Source of the DNA: Mesobacillus boroniphilus
GTDB lineage: Bacteria > Bacillota > Bacilli > Bacillales > Cytobacillaceae
Direction: 5' to 3'
NCBI RefSeq assembly: GCF_018424685.1
Contig: NZ_QTKX01000001.1
Coordinates: forward strand, 744,001 to 808,000
DNA: 64,000 nt
Positions 16,297-24,968 of this stretch are shown piece by piece. Under the pieces are notes generated by a model that worked only from the letters and a program-made list of their open reading frames with translations, had not been told where the DNA came from and ran no database searches. Both the position numbers and the translations under genes were made by a program. Position 1 is the first letter of the stretch. Every line of letters starts with the position of its first letter.

Positions 16297-18492
16297 ATGG
16301 TGGATACAAAACTATCACGTCGGGGCTTCATTAAAGCCTCTGCCGCAACTGCTGCTTTGGCATCAGCGGGAACAGTAGGCTTTAATGAATGGTTCAAAGA
16401 ATATGTAAAAGCAGGCTCAAACGCAGAAATCAAGGAAATTCCTAGTACATGCAATGCATGTTCAAGTAAGTGCGGAATGATTGGCCATGTCAAAAACGGC
16501 CGTTTATGGAAGCTGACGGGACACCCTGATCACCCATATTCGAAAGGGAAGCTATGTGCCAGAGGGCATGGTTATGCTACAGTTGTTTATTCCAAGGATA
16601 GGCTGACACAGCCTTTAAAACGGGTTGGCGAAAAGAAATTTGAGCCGATCACATGGGAACAAGCTTATGAGGAGATTTCTGGAAAATTGAATGAAATCAT
16701 AAAAGAACATGGTCCTCAGGCAGTGGCGCTTACAGAAGATCCACGCGCTTCAGGGAAGTTCTATTCTCCTCGATTCATTAATGCTCTCGGGTCATCAAAC
16801 TACTTTACACACCATGTTGTTTGTTCTAACTCGAGGGATGCAGGCTTTATGCATACGGTCGGGGTATCGTCTACAAGTGCAGATATCAGCAATGCAAAAT
16901 ACATCATGTTCATCGGCAGGAGCTATGGAGATGGAATCCGTCCTAGTTCCGTACAATCTTTGGCAGCCGCAAAAGATAATGGAGCCAAGATTATCATTGT
17001 CGATCCGCGTTTGAACAATACAGGCAACCTGGCAACCGAATGGCTTGCAATCCGTCCGGGTACAGATCTTGCATTAGTGCTGGCAATGTCCCAAGTATTG
17101 ATAAAAGAAAACCTTCATGACACGGAATTCATTAAAAACTACACTGTTGGTTTTGATGAATACGCGAAGGAACTGAAAAAATACACACCAGAATGGGCTG
17201 AAAAAATCACGGGTATACCTGCAGACTCAATCACACGGATTGCCATTGATATGGGCAAAGCCAAACCGAAGGCGTTGATCGAGCAATCGTGGAGAGGTGC
17301 ATTCGGCTGTAACTATGAGAATAGTACAGAAACTGGCCGTGCGGTAGCGATGTTCAATGCTTTACTAGGAAACTATCAGCAAAAAGGCGGTAGTATTTTT
17401 GGAACTAAACCTCATCTGGGCAACTTAGATGAAGGGAAACATGCAAACCCAAAAGATCCAGATGCTCCAAAGGCAGGTAAAAAGGAATTTCCGCTTGCTT
17501 ATCACAGTCACGGTGTAGCAACAATGGTGGCAAAGGAAGCGCTTGAAGGAAAAATGAAGGCGGCAATTTATTATCATTCCAATGCAGCGCTTGGCTACGG
17601 AAATCCCAAAGTAATGAAGGAAGCTCTTTCTAAAATGGACCTTGTTGTGGCGATAGATGTACAAATGTCCGAAACGGCCCGGCTGGCTCATTATGTCCTT
17701 CCGGAAGTGACGTATATTGAACGTGATGAGGTAATTGAAGGTTTATCAGGAAAGATACCTGGAATCGCCCTTCGTCAGCAGATGGTAGACAAGGTACATC
17801 CAGAAACAAAGCCAATCCATGAAATCTATACTGAGTTAGCTAAAGTCTGCGGTGTTGGGCAATATTTCAACTTCTCACTTGATGAACTGAACGAGGCAAT
17901 GCTCGCTCCTACCAGCATAACTTATAAGCAGCTGAGGGAAAAAGGAACCATCATGTTCCCGAATGATGAAATTAAACTCGGAGAAGTGCCGAAATTGAAA
18001 ACTCCAACAGGAAAAGTAGAATTTTGCAGTGAAACATATAAAGAAGCAGGCTTTAATCCGATAGTCGAATGGATTGAGCCGAAGGTAAGCCCGGCAGACG
18101 ATTCATTCCGTCTGATCACTGGCAAGCAGGCGATCCACAGCCATACTCAAACGGCGAATATACCAATCTTGATGCAGATAACAAAAGATTATGATTTAGA
18201 GAGAATCTGGATCAACCCTGCTCGAGCTAAAGCGCTGGGAATTAAGGATGGCGATTTGGTTGAATTGAAATCAAGTGAAGCAACCAGCAAGATACGAGTG
18301 AAAGTTACCGAAAGAATCCACCCAGAGGCAATTTTTGTTCCGAGCCACTACGGCATAACGTCTAAAGATTTGAAGACAGGATACGGTGTTGGCTTTGGAT
18401 ATATGGAGCATGTTCCATTTGATTTTGAAAAATGGAGTGGAGCTGGAAATATTCATGAGGTAATCGTTAAGGTTAGGAAGGTGAAAGGCTGA
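16297..18492 (+). CDS. Molybdopterin oxidoreductase catalytic subunit, thiosulfate/polysulfide reductase-like (Tat-exported)
   Basis: 731-residue catalytic subunit of the complex iron-sulfur molybdoenzyme family, close in layout to PhsA/PsrA. Tat signal LSRRGFIKASAATAALASAG is at residues 6-25. The FS0 cluster motif is Cys52-x2-Cys55-x3-Cys59-x27-Cys87. Cys176 in HHVVCSNSRDAG is a likely Mo ligand. The C-terminal molybdopterin-binding domain contains TGKQAIHSHTQT. The frame opens upstream, but ATG 16297 has good spacing to AGGAGG and starts the Tat signal. Its last base overlaps the next ATG. The electron acceptor could be thiosulfate, polysulfide, or another oxyanion (selenate or arsenate enzymes are relatives); the sequence does not decide. 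Confidence 0.88.
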   Translation: MVDTKLSRRGFIKASAATAALASAGTVGFNEWFKEYVKAGSNAEIKEIPSTCNACSSKCGMIGHVKNGRLWKLTGHPDHPYSKGKLCARGHGYATVVYSKDRLTQPLKRVGEKKFEPITWEQAYEEISGKLNEIIKEHGPQAVALTEDPRASGKFYSPRFINALGSSNYFTHHVVCSNSRDAGFMHTVGVSSTSADISNAKYIMFIGRSYGDGIRPSSVQSLAAAKDNGAKIIIVDPRLNNTGNLATEWLAIRPGTDLALVLAMSQVLIKENLHDTEFIKNYTVGFDEYAKELKKYTPEWAEKITGIPADSITRIAIDMGKAKPKALIEQSWRGAFGCNYENSTETGRAVAMFNALLGNYQQKGGSIFGTKPHLGNLDEGKHANPKDPDAPKAGKKEFPLAYHSHGVATMVAKEALEGKMKAAIYYHSNAALGYGNPKVMKEALSKMDLVVAIDVQMSETARLAHYVLPEVTYIERDEVIEGLSGKIPGIALRQQMVDKVHPETKPIHEIYTELAKVCGVGQYFNFSLDELNEAMLAPTSITYKQLREKGTIMFPNDEIKLGEVPKLKTPTGKVEFCSETYKEAGFNPIVEWIEPKVSPADDSFRLITGKQAIHSHTQTANIPILMQITKDYDLERIWINPARAKALGIKDGDLVELKSSEATSKIRVKVTERIHPEAIFVPSHYGITSKDLKTGYGVGFGYMEHVPFDFEKWSGAGNIHEVIVKVRKVKG

Positions 18493-19028
18493 TGGCACGC
18501 TATGGAATGGTAATAGACACACGAAAATGCGTCGGCTGTTATGCTTGTCGGGTAAGCTGCCAAATGCAGAATGAGCTTCCGGTAGAAGAGTCTTATATTA
18601 AATTTTATGAAAAAGAGACAGGGGTTTTCCCGAACGTCAAGAATGAAATCATCCCTGTACAATGCCAGCACTGTGAGGATGCACCATGTGTGAGTGTCTG
18701 CCCGACAAAGGCAACATACACGACAAAAGAAGGCATCGTGCTAGTAGACGCAGATAAGTGTATCGGCTGCAAGTATTGTATGGTAGCTTGCCATTATGGC
18801 GCAAGAACGCAAGATCATAATACCGGGGTAGTTGAAAAATGCCGCTTCTGCGCTGAGCTTGTGGCAGAAGGTAAACAGCCGGCATGTGTCAGCACATGCA
18901 TCAGCAATGCCCGCATATTCGGTGACCTTGATGATCCGAACAGTGAAGTTTCAAAAGCAATCGTTAAGATGAATGCCCAGCCTTTAAGGCCGGACTTAGG
19001 CAAGGCAAAAATTTATTACGTGAGGTGA
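18492..19028 (+). CDS. 4Fe-4S electron-transfer subunit (PhsB/PsrB/DmsB-like)
   Basis: 178-residue four-cluster ferredoxin subunit that passes electrons between membrane anchor and catalytic subunit. Four cysteine groups are visible in order: KCVGCYACRVSCQ, CQHCEDAPCVSVCP, KCIGCKYCMVACHYGAR and KCRFC...PACVSTC. The ATG at 18492 overlaps the stop of the catalytic gene and the stop overlaps the start region of the anchor gene, so the three are one translationally coupled operon. There is no signal peptide; export would be by hitch-hiking with the Tat-bearing catalytic subunit. Confidence 0.92.
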   Translation: MARYGMVIDTRKCVGCYACRVSCQMQNELPVEESYIKFYEKETGVFPNVKNEIIPVQCQHCEDAPCVSVCPTKATYTTKEGIVLVDADKCIGCKYCMVACHYGARTQDHNTGVVEKCRFCAELVAEGKQPACVSTCISNARIFGDLDDPNSEVSKAIVKMNAQPLRPDLGKAKIYYVR

Positions 19029-19033
19029 TTATA

Positions 19034-19930
19034 ATGGTTTGGGGAACAATTATCGCTGCCTATTTATTCCTTGCTGGACTTAGTGCCGGTGCGTTTTTAA
19101 CATCTTCCTACGCAGCAAGGAAATATCCTGATGCCAAAATAGTCAGGATTGTCGGAAGGCTAATCAGCCCGATTCTTATGGGGATTGGACTATTACTTCT
19201 TATTGTTGATGCAGAAGCAGGTCTGAAGGATCCTTTACGTTTCATCTATTTGTTTACCAATTTCAGTTCTGTCATGACAATCGGTACTTATTTCATCAGT
19301 TTTTTCATGATGGCTGCAGCCTACATAGCTTTAATGGAATTGTTGAAAAAAGATATTAATAAAATGCTGGAGTATGTCGGCATCGTTTTAGCAGTAGCTA
19401 CAGCCATTTACACTGGCTTCCTGATTGGAGTTATCGGAGCGGTCCCATTATGGAATACAGCAATTTTGCCAATCCTGTTCGTCGTGTCGGCATTCTCAAC
19501 AGGAATTGCCGGCACAATGCTCGTGTCAGCCTTTGTGGATAAAAAAGTGATCCATCATGTGATATCCATCAAAAAATTCCACTTAACATTGCTGATTTCC
19601 GAAGTTTTCCTGATTTTCACGATGTTCCTGATCACTTCATCTACAAATGAGTCAGCAGCCCAATCTGTTTCGATGCTTCTTTCTGGAGAGTACAGTGGTT
19701 TATTCTGGCTGGGACTGGTTGTTGTGGGATTGATCGTTCCAATCGCAATCGAGGCTCTTGAATTATGGAATGCAAAAAAACTTCACCAAACACCGGCAGG
19801 ATTGGAAGTAGCCGCTTCAGGCTCACACGGAATCGCCGCAACTATGATCACTGAAAGTGCCGTACTGGCAGGCGGTTTCATTCTCCGCTATCTGTTACTT
19901 GCAGCAGCAGTTCCGGTAATTTTTATATAA
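19034..19930 (+). CDS. NrfD/PsrC-family membrane anchor subunit
   Basis: 298-residue protein dominated by hydrophobic segments (about eight or nine), beginning MVWGTIIAAYLFLAGLSAGA, the usual NrfD/PsrC start. This family oxidises menaquinol in the membrane and delivers electrons to the Fe-S subunit. The frame is open from GTG 19025, but ATG 19034 has GAGGTGATT as SD and the family N-terminus. It completes a catalytic/Fe-S/anchor set. A strong hairpin follows, closing the operon. Confidence 0.9.
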   Translation: MVWGTIIAAYLFLAGLSAGAFLTSSYAARKYPDAKIVRIVGRLISPILMGIGLLLLIVDAEAGLKDPLRFIYLFTNFSSVMTIGTYFISFFMMAAAYIALMELLKKDINKMLEYVGIVLAVATAIYTGFLIGVIGAVPLWNTAILPILFVVSAFSTGIAGTMLVSAFVDKKVIHHVISIKKFHLTLLISEVFLIFTMFLITSSTNESAAQSVSMLLSGEYSGLFWLGLVVVGLIVPIAIEALELWNAKKLHQTPAGLEVAASGSHGIAATMITESAVLAGGFILRYLLLAAAVPVIFI

Positions 19931-19943
19931 ATATTTTGCAAGA

Positions 19944-19974
19944 AGACCTGGACTAAAATCGTCCAGGTCTTTTA
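19944..19974 (+). terminator. Terminator closing the molybdoenzyme operon
   Basis: AGACCTGGAC (19944-19953) pairs with GTCCAGGTCT (19961-19970), then TTTTATG. It may also serve the small minus-strand frame ending at 19972. Confidence 0.88.
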
Positions 19975-20193
19975 TGCATCAATGGAGCCATTGCGCTTTT
20001 TCTTTATTTTCAATATGATCTGAATGGCTATATTGCCAACAGCCAAAAGCAGCATGGGAAGGTTCGGTCGGTTGCGGTATAGGCCTCGTTTCATTGACCA
20101 TGCTAAAAGTTGAATCAGTGAAGGTTCAGCTTTTAACATGGTAAAATGGTATTTGTATGGGTTGGACTGGACAGAATTCATTGAACAGATCAC
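19972..20193 (-). CDS. Hypothetical small membrane protein (uncertain)
   Basis: Minus-strand frame of up to 73 residues. An internal ATG (residue 19, MLKAEPSLIQLLAWS) would give 55 residues. It contains one probable membrane segment (LPMLLLAVGNIAIQIILKI) with a basic C-terminal tail (KKKRNG). Its stop sits exactly beside the operon terminator, which could act for both strands; this is the main argument for a real gene. No convincing Shine-Dalgarno is seen. Unknown function; may be a chance frame. Confidence 0.3.
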   Translation of the reverse strand: MICSMNSVQSNPYKYHFTMLKAEPSLIQLLAWSMKRGLYRNRPNLPMLLLAVGNIAIQIILKIKKKRNGSIDA

Positions 20194-20241
20194 AATCTTA
20201 TTGAATTTTAATGACTTTTTTTAGACTGAAGGGATGTATAA

Positions 20242-20688
20242 ATGATAACTTTTGGTGAAATGGAATCAGGAGTAAGCTATACCCAGAGGCAGGGTGTGTA
20301 TGGAATCATTTATAATGAACATGAGAATTTGATTGCCTTAGTTAAGACAGATGATGGGAAGTATTTCCTTCCTGGCGGCGGCTTGGAAGGAAGCGAGAGT
20401 CATTATGATTGTCTAGTCAGGGAAGGCATTGAAGAAATGGGAAAGCTTCTAGAAATCGGAGAATGGATCGGGAGAGCACAGCGGTATTTTTACTCAGAGA
20501 ACGATCGTGAATATTATCTCGCGGACGGGCATTTTTATTTTGCCAGCATAGTTGGAAAGGCTGGAGAACCTATAGGAGCTGACCATCAACTCAAGTGGCT
20601 TAAAACTGGGGCAGCTGTGAAAAAAATATTTCATGAGCATCAAAGCTGGGCTATTCAAAGGGCTATGGCAATGATTGAAAATAATTGA
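20242..20688 (+). CDS. Nudix hydrolase
   Basis: 148-residue Nudix-fold protein; the family hydrolyses nucleoside diphosphates linked to another moiety. A complete Nudix box is present: G-x5-E-x7-REGIEEMG, with LPGGGLEGSE leading into it near residues 50-60. The N-terminus TQRQGVYGIIYN and strand LALVKTDDGKYFLPGG fit the fold. The substrate is not predictable. ATG follows GGGATG with weak SD. It stands alone between the operon terminator and small hypothetical genes. Confidence 0.85.
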   Translation: MITFGEMESGVSYTQRQGVYGIIYNEHENLIALVKTDDGKYFLPGGGLEGSESHYDCLVREGIEEMGKLLEIGEWIGRAQRYFYSENDREYYLADGHFYFASIVGKAGEPIGADHQLKWLKTGAAVKKIFHEHQSWAIQRAMAMIENN

Positions 20689-20934
20689 GTGAATATAAGA
20701 TGAAAATTTTTCTTCCTGCTTAATGAGAAAATGAAAAGGGATTTTTGTACAAGTGTAATTGAATGAAATTATCTATACTTGTTGAGGAAATCAAATGAAC
20801 CAAAATACCTCTTCTCTTTCTCTCCTGCTTAATGATAATGTAAGCATAATCACATTCCTCATTATTAATTTGTTTGACAAGAGGTATAAAGGGGAAAATA
20901 TTTCTTAGAATAGTTAAAAATAATGAGGGCGATT

Positions 20935-21078
20935 ATGATTAACAACTTTGAATATTTGATCTTTCACGAAGAACTAAGAAGACTTCATAAAGAGTACCAG
21001 CGTTGTGAAGATGCCACTATAAAAAAGTCTATAACAAAGGATATCGAGCTTATAGAGAATGCACTGGAAGCAATTTGA
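20935..21078 (+). CDS. Small hypothetical protein (47 aa)
   Basis: Short frame ATG 20935 to TGA 21076-21078 encoding MINNFEYLIFHEELRRLHKE and on to IELIENALEAI: charged, amphipathic, probably helical. GAGGGCGAT precedes it as a plausible ribosome-binding site. The next gene starts 27 bp downstream, so the two may share a transcript. No family recognised. The 20689-20934 gap upstream holds repeated TCCTGCTTAATGA elements (20714, 20823) described in the findings. Confidence 0.5.
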   Translation: MINNFEYLIFHEELRRLHKEYQRCEDATIKKSITKDIELIENALEAI

Positions 21079-21105
21079 ATAAGTAAATTAAGCAGGAGAT
21101 TTTAT

Positions 21106-21432
21106 ATGAATAAACAATTAACCGATCCAGAATTCCTTACTTTTTGTGAAACCGCTTTGCCAATTGAAGTGGTAGAAAAATTCACCGATAATAATATCCG
21201 CGGTCTTGAGAAAATTGCACTCAGGTCGATTTCAACCCGAAACAAACTCCCGGCCAATGTAGTCAATCTTTTGGTTGCCTATTTCTTCAGCCACTACGGT
21301 AATCAGGTATATAATCGCAATGACCTGGCACGTTTATATGATTACTGGGCATCAAAGGATGTCAGGACAATGACTCAGGCAATCGAAATGACCAATGAAG
21401 ATATTGAGGCAGTTCTCAAAACTTTGAAATGA
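21106..21432 (+). CDS. Stand-alone DnaB/DnaD-type DDBH2-like domain protein
   Basis: 108 residues. The central LPANVVNLLVAYFFSHYGNQ ... DYWASKDVRTMTQAIEMT resembles the C-terminal DDBH2 domain of Bacillus replication-initiation proteins DnaB and DnaD (LP-x-GVINVLI ... HW-x-RKKVKT-x-x-EAM). In DnaB/DnaD that domain contributes to ssDNA and DnaA/helicase-loader contacts. Here it stands alone, so a role in replication is a suggestion only. The SD AGCAGGAGA is perfectly complementary to an upstream 13-mer (20821-20833). A terminator follows. Confidence 0.55.
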   Translation: MNKQLTDPEFLTFCETALPIEVVEKFTDNNIRGLEKIALRSISTRNKLPANVVNLLVAYFFSHYGNQVYNRNDLARLYDYWASKDVRTMTQAIEMTNEDIEAVLKTLK

Positions 21433-21446
21433 TAGTATTACTTTAG

Positions 21447-21475
21447 AACAGGCTGAGCTCAGCCTGTTTTTTTAT
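21447..21475 (+). terminator. Terminator
   Basis: AACAGGCTGAGCTCAGCCTGTT (21447-21468) is a perfect inverted repeat followed by TTTTT. Confidence 0.88.
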
Positions 21476-21536
21476 GAAGGAATAACCTTTGTATTATCGA
21501 ATAGTTAAATAAAATAATGGAAAGCGGGTGTCATAG

Positions 21537-22040
21537 TTGCTGGAAGATGCTCAGGTAAGAATTGCTGTAAAAGAAGACGGAGAAAAGATTATGGAGATGC
21601 TGAAAAATGCAGCAATGTGGATGCAAGAAAATAGCATCAATCAATGGCAATATCTATTGAATGGCGGCGATGATAAGGAAATTCTGAACTCTATAACACT
21701 AAACGAAACATTCATTGTCATGAATGATGAAGAACTAATCGCTACGTTCACCCTCTCGGCAAGGCAAAGTGATTGGGATAAGCATATTTTTGGTGAGGAT
21801 CCTGAAGGAGATTCAGTGTATCTGCATAGGCTGGCTTTAAAACCAGTACATATTGGCAAAGGTCTCGGAAAAGAGATATTGGAATGGATTAAGGAGAACA
21901 TTTCAACAGACAAAACATATCTAAAATTAGACTGTGTTGCAGACAATAGCAAACTGAATAAATTCTATTTGGTCAGTGGATTTCACTACGTCGGTGAAAC
22001 AGATCAACACAGTAAATATCAAAAAAAGTTATTTGCTTAA
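21537..22040 (+). CDS. GNAT family N-acetyltransferase
   Basis: 167-residue GCN5-related acetyltransferase. The acetyl-CoA binding motif A region is visible as YLHRLALKPVHIGKGLGKE (core Q/H-x-GKGLGK), followed by LKLDCVADNSKLNKFYLVSGF typical of the C-terminal half. The TTG start at 21537 follows AAAGCGGGTG. Substrate unknown. It is single by spacing, with a weak hairpin after it. Confidence 0.82.
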   Translation: MLEDAQVRIAVKEDGEKIMEMLKNAAMWMQENSINQWQYLLNGGDDKEILNSITLNETFIVMNDEELIATFTLSARQSDWDKHIFGEDPEGDSVYLHRLALKPVHIGKGLGKEILEWIKENISTDKTYLKLDCVADNSKLNKFYLVSGFHYVGETDQHSKYQKKLFA

Positions 22041-22043
22041 TAC

Positions 22044-22067
22044 GGCCCTTAGTCGGGTCTTTTTTTA
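22044..22067 (+). terminator. Weak terminator after the GNAT gene
   Basis: GGCCC (22044-22048) and GGGTC (22055-22059) form a short stem (one G-U pair) followed by an eight-T run. Confidence 0.55.
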
Positions 22068-22179
22068 TGACAAAAAACTAGAGATTTCACTTAATGTTAA
22101 TAAACATGCAGGGGTACCAGCTAGAATATGGGTTAAAATGGAGTTACGAAGAAGAGGTGTTTTAGCGAGGGATTAGTTT

Positions 22180-23223
22180 ATGGTTGTCCGAACAGAATTT
22201 TTAGCAGAAATTGTTGACCATCTGCCTGAGGGCATGATTGTTATGGATAAGAATCGGATGATTCATTATCTCAATGAAAAGGCAGTCGACATGACTGGTT
22301 GGAAGTTAGGCGAGAAAGTGCCCTACTGTACTTATTGTCAGGAAAGAGAGCTAGACGAGGATGAGAATCGCTGTATTTTAACTTCTGATGAACCGATTCC
22401 TTCTTTCAACTCCCACTTGGCAGTATATGAAGGACTTGAAGAGTTTGAAATGTCTTTAAAAAAAATGACAATATTGGAAGAAGTATATTATGTTCTCAGG
22501 ATACGGCCCCCTGTCCAGAATGAAAATAGCGAGCGGGCACGATTCCACGAGCTGCTTGTACAGGAAACGCTGCTCGCACAAGAGGCAGAGCGTAAAAGGA
22601 TTGCCATGGAACTGCATGATCATATCGGACAAAGTGTTTATAGCATATTCCTTGGCCTCGAAGTAATTAAACAGAACATTAGCGAAGATAAATATCAAAA
22701 TCATGTCACCAACATGGTCAATGTCATGGAAAAAACACTTGAAGATATTAAGCGCCTGACCAAAAGCCTCAGACCTGAAATTGTTTATGACATTGGTTTG
22801 GAAAAGTCGCTTCGGCAAGCAGTAAAGGACTGGAGAAAGCTATACCAGATAGACATCTTTTTGGAGATGGAGCTCGATATGGAACAGAAACTGGATCCAG
22901 AAAAAGAACTTCATCTGTTCAGGATCATCCAGGAAAGTATCACAAATTCGGTTCGCCATGGGAAAGCAACCTATTTCTCCATTCATTTAAAGACTTACTA
23001 TCAATATATCTTTTTTCAGTTATACGACAATGGAAATGGCTTTATTTCAAGTGGGTGTAAAACGAAAGGGCTCGGGTTGAAGCATATGTATGAGCGCTGC
23101 AAGATGCTTGATGGTGACATCAAGTGGATTAGCAAGGAAGGCGGCCCTACTCGGGTGGAAGGGTTTGTATCTTTAACAAACGCGGAGAGGGTGAGGAAAG
23201 ATGAACCTAATGATCATCGATGA
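22180..23223 (+). CDS. NreB-like sensor histidine kinase with cysteine-containing PAS domain
   Basis: 347-residue cytoplasmic kinase with no membrane segment. The N-terminal PAS domain (residues about 5-110) contains Cys50-x2-Cys53-x11-Cys65. This is exactly the spacing of the first three of the four cluster ligands of the oxygen sensor NreB (CxxCx11CxxC), but the fourth position is Thr68. Then come a HisKA_3 dimerisation domain (ERKRIAMELHDHIGQSVYS; His is the phosphosite) and an HATPase_c domain (ESITNSVRHG, DNGNGF, GLGLKHMYERC). It overlaps the response-regulator start by 23 bp. Signal (oxygen, redox or none) is an inference. Confidence 0.85.
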   Translation: MVVRTEFLAEIVDHLPEGMIVMDKNRMIHYLNEKAVDMTGWKLGEKVPYCTYCQERELDEDENRCILTSDEPIPSFNSHLAVYEGLEEFEMSLKKMTILEEVYYVLRIRPPVQNENSERARFHELLVQETLLAQEAERKRIAMELHDHIGQSVYSIFLGLEVIKQNISEDKYQNHVTNMVNVMEKTLEDIKRLTKSLRPEIVYDIGLEKSLRQAVKDWRKLYQIDIFLEMELDMEQKLDPEKELHLFRIIQESITNSVRHGKATYFSIHLKTYYQYIFFQLYDNGNGFISSGCKTKGLGLKHMYERCKMLDGDIKWISKEGGPTRVEGFVSLTNAERVRKDEPNDHR

Positions 23224-23827
23224 TCATGAAATTGTCCGGGATGGGCTAAGCATGCTTTTGCAGCAATCTTTTTGCATTGATGGAAGGATTTGTGCCTGTG
23301 ATGGCTATGAGGCTGTTAAAGCTGCGGCGGAATTCCCCGCCGACCTGGTACTGCTGGACCTTTCAATGCCGGGGGGGCTGGATGGAATGACGACATTGGA
23401 AAGGCTGCGGAAACTTCTCCCAGATGCTAAAATAGTCATTTTCTCAATGCACGATGATATAGGGTATCAAAAGAAGGCTTATGAGGCAGGTGCTGACGGC
23501 TATTTAATCAAGCAGCTGAAGCGGGATGATCTCATCCAATCATTGGACAAAATCTTAGCGAACCAGAAAGTGTTCGATACACATATATGGGAAGATGATT
23601 CGGAGGGTGACCAAGTCAATCTTGCCGACCTCCCGATCACCAAGCGGGAAAAGGAAGTTTTCATCCTAACCGTTAAAGGATATTCCCAAAAGGATATCGC
23701 TGAAAGGCTTGATATTTCAGTCAAAACAGTTGAAAACCATAGGCAGAAAATCGGTGAGAAGCTAGGAACCCACAAACGATATGAATGGGTCGAAACAGCA
23801 CGGAAATATAATGTATTTCAACCTTAG
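23201..23827 (+). CDS. NarL/FixJ-family response regulator (NreC-like)
   Basis: 208 residues. The receiver domain has the acidic pair Asp7-Asp8, phospho-acceptor Asp53 (LVLLDLSMP) and a conserved Lys in GYLIK. A LuxR-type HTH follows (LPITKREKEVFILTVKGYSQ ... DIAERLDISVKTVENHRQKI). It is the partner of the overlapping kinase gene. A terminator follows immediately, so the pair is a two-gene unit. Targets are unknown; the nearby molybdoenzyme operon is a plausible candidate because NreBC and NarXL relatives control anaerobic respiration. Confidence 0.92.
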   Translation: MNLMIIDDHEIVRDGLSMLLQQSFCIDGRICACDGYEAVKAAAEFPADLVLLDLSMPGGLDGMTTLERLRKLLPDAKIVIFSMHDDIGYQKKAYEAGADGYLIKQLKRDDLIQSLDKILANQKVFDTHIWEDDSEGDQVNLADLPITKREKEVFILTVKGYSQKDIAERLDISVKTVENHRQKIGEKLGTHKRYEWVETARKYNVFQP

Positions 23828-23828
23828 A

Positions 23829-23857
23829 AGCAGGACAGACAATGTCTTGCTTTTTTG
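23829..23857 (+). terminator. Terminator of the two-component operon
   Basis: AGCAGGACA (23829-23837) pairs with TGTCTTGCT (23843-23851; one G-U pair), followed by TTTTTG. Confidence 0.82.
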
Positions 23858-24013
23858 TTTAAGGTTTGGCCAGGGAATCCAGACGGGAATTATCTGACTT
23901 TTAATCCATTAGAATCTTTTCTAAATATTTTCATATATTAATTGGAATTTATTTCTTGAGACGTTATTTTTTGAGATAATAAAATAATTATAGGTCGAAA
24001 GTAGGTGTTTTGA

Positions 24014-24955
24014 TTGGGAGTCTTGGAAGTGAAGCAATTGAGTAAGAGGTTTAAAGAGTTTGATGCAGTTAAGAGTGTTTCTTTTTCCGTTCGAAAGGGG
24101 GAGTCGTTTGGTCTTCTTGGACCAAATGGTGCTGGAAAGACAACGACAATCCAGATGGTTTCCGGGTTATATCCACCTAGTTCAGGAAGCATTGAAATTG
24201 CGGGTATTGATATGGTCAGGCAGCCAAAGAAGGCACAAGGGCTTTTAGGGATAGTTCCACAGGAAATCGCACTTTATCAAACAATGAGTGCGAGGGAAAA
24301 CCTGTCATTCTGGGGAAGAATGTACGGTTTAAAGGGAAATCACTTACAAAAAAGAATCAACGAAGTACTTGAAATCATTGGGCTGGCTGATCGGGGCAAG
24401 GACAAAGTACAGACGTTCTCAGGAGGTATGAAGCGGAGGGTCAATATTGGTGCTGCCATTTTACATAGACCAGAATTATTAATCATGGATGAACCGACAG
24501 TAGGTATCGATCCACAATCGAGGAGTCACATTCTTGAAACAGTGAAAAGGCTCAATGAGGCAGGGATGACCATTATATACACAAGCCACTATATGGAAGA
24601 AGTAGAGTATTTATGTGAAAAAATTGGCATTATGGATCATGGTGAATTCATTACCACAGGTACTATCTCGGAATTAAGGGAAACAATTGGTGACCGTTCT
24701 CGTATTGTCATGAAATTCGCCGATGCATATCAGCCCGATGGCATAATAGACATTCTATCTGCTGGGATTCCTGAAAAGGACTTGCTAATAAAGGAAAATG
24801 AGCTTGCCGTTTTCCATCAGGAGCCACAAATTATTCTAAGTGAACTAATTCAGTCAGTTACAGGAGCCGGTTATGAAATCACATCAGTTGAAATAGTGGA
24901 ACCCAATCTTGAAAGTGTGTTCCTCCATCTTACTGGCAGAAGCTTAAGGGATTAA
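24014..24955 (+). CDS. ABC transporter ATP-binding protein (DrrA/CcmA-type exporter)
   Basis: 313-residue ATPase. Walker A GLLGPNGAGKTTT near residue 40, Q-loop VPQEIALYQTMSARENLSFW, signature FSGGMKRRVNIGAA, Walker B LLIMDEPTVGIDPQSR, switch His in YTSHYMEEVEYLC, and a C-terminal extension of about 90 residues usual in drug-exporter ATPases. The start is TTG 24014. Two ABC-2 permeases follow (13-bp gap, then an 8-bp overlap), forming a three-gene exporter operon. The exported compound is unknown. Confidence 0.93.
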   Translation: MGVLEVKQLSKRFKEFDAVKSVSFSVRKGESFGLLGPNGAGKTTTIQMVSGLYPPSSGSIEIAGIDMVRQPKKAQGLLGIVPQEIALYQTMSARENLSFWGRMYGLKGNHLQKRINEVLEIIGLADRGKDKVQTFSGGMKRRVNIGAAILHRPELLIMDEPTVGIDPQSRSHILETVKRLNEAGMTIIYTSHYMEEVEYLCEKIGIMDHGEFITTGTISELRETIGDRSRIVMKFADAYQPDGIIDILSAGIPEKDLLIKENELAVFHQEPQIILSELIQSVTGAGYEITSVEIVEPNLESVFLHLTGRSLRD

Positions 24956-24968
24956 GGAGGTTAAGAAA

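Noticed and set aside
20749..20782. Inverted repeat ACAAGTGTA/TATACTTGT after the Nudix gene as a terminator
   Set aside because: Loop is long and no T run follows; may be chance.
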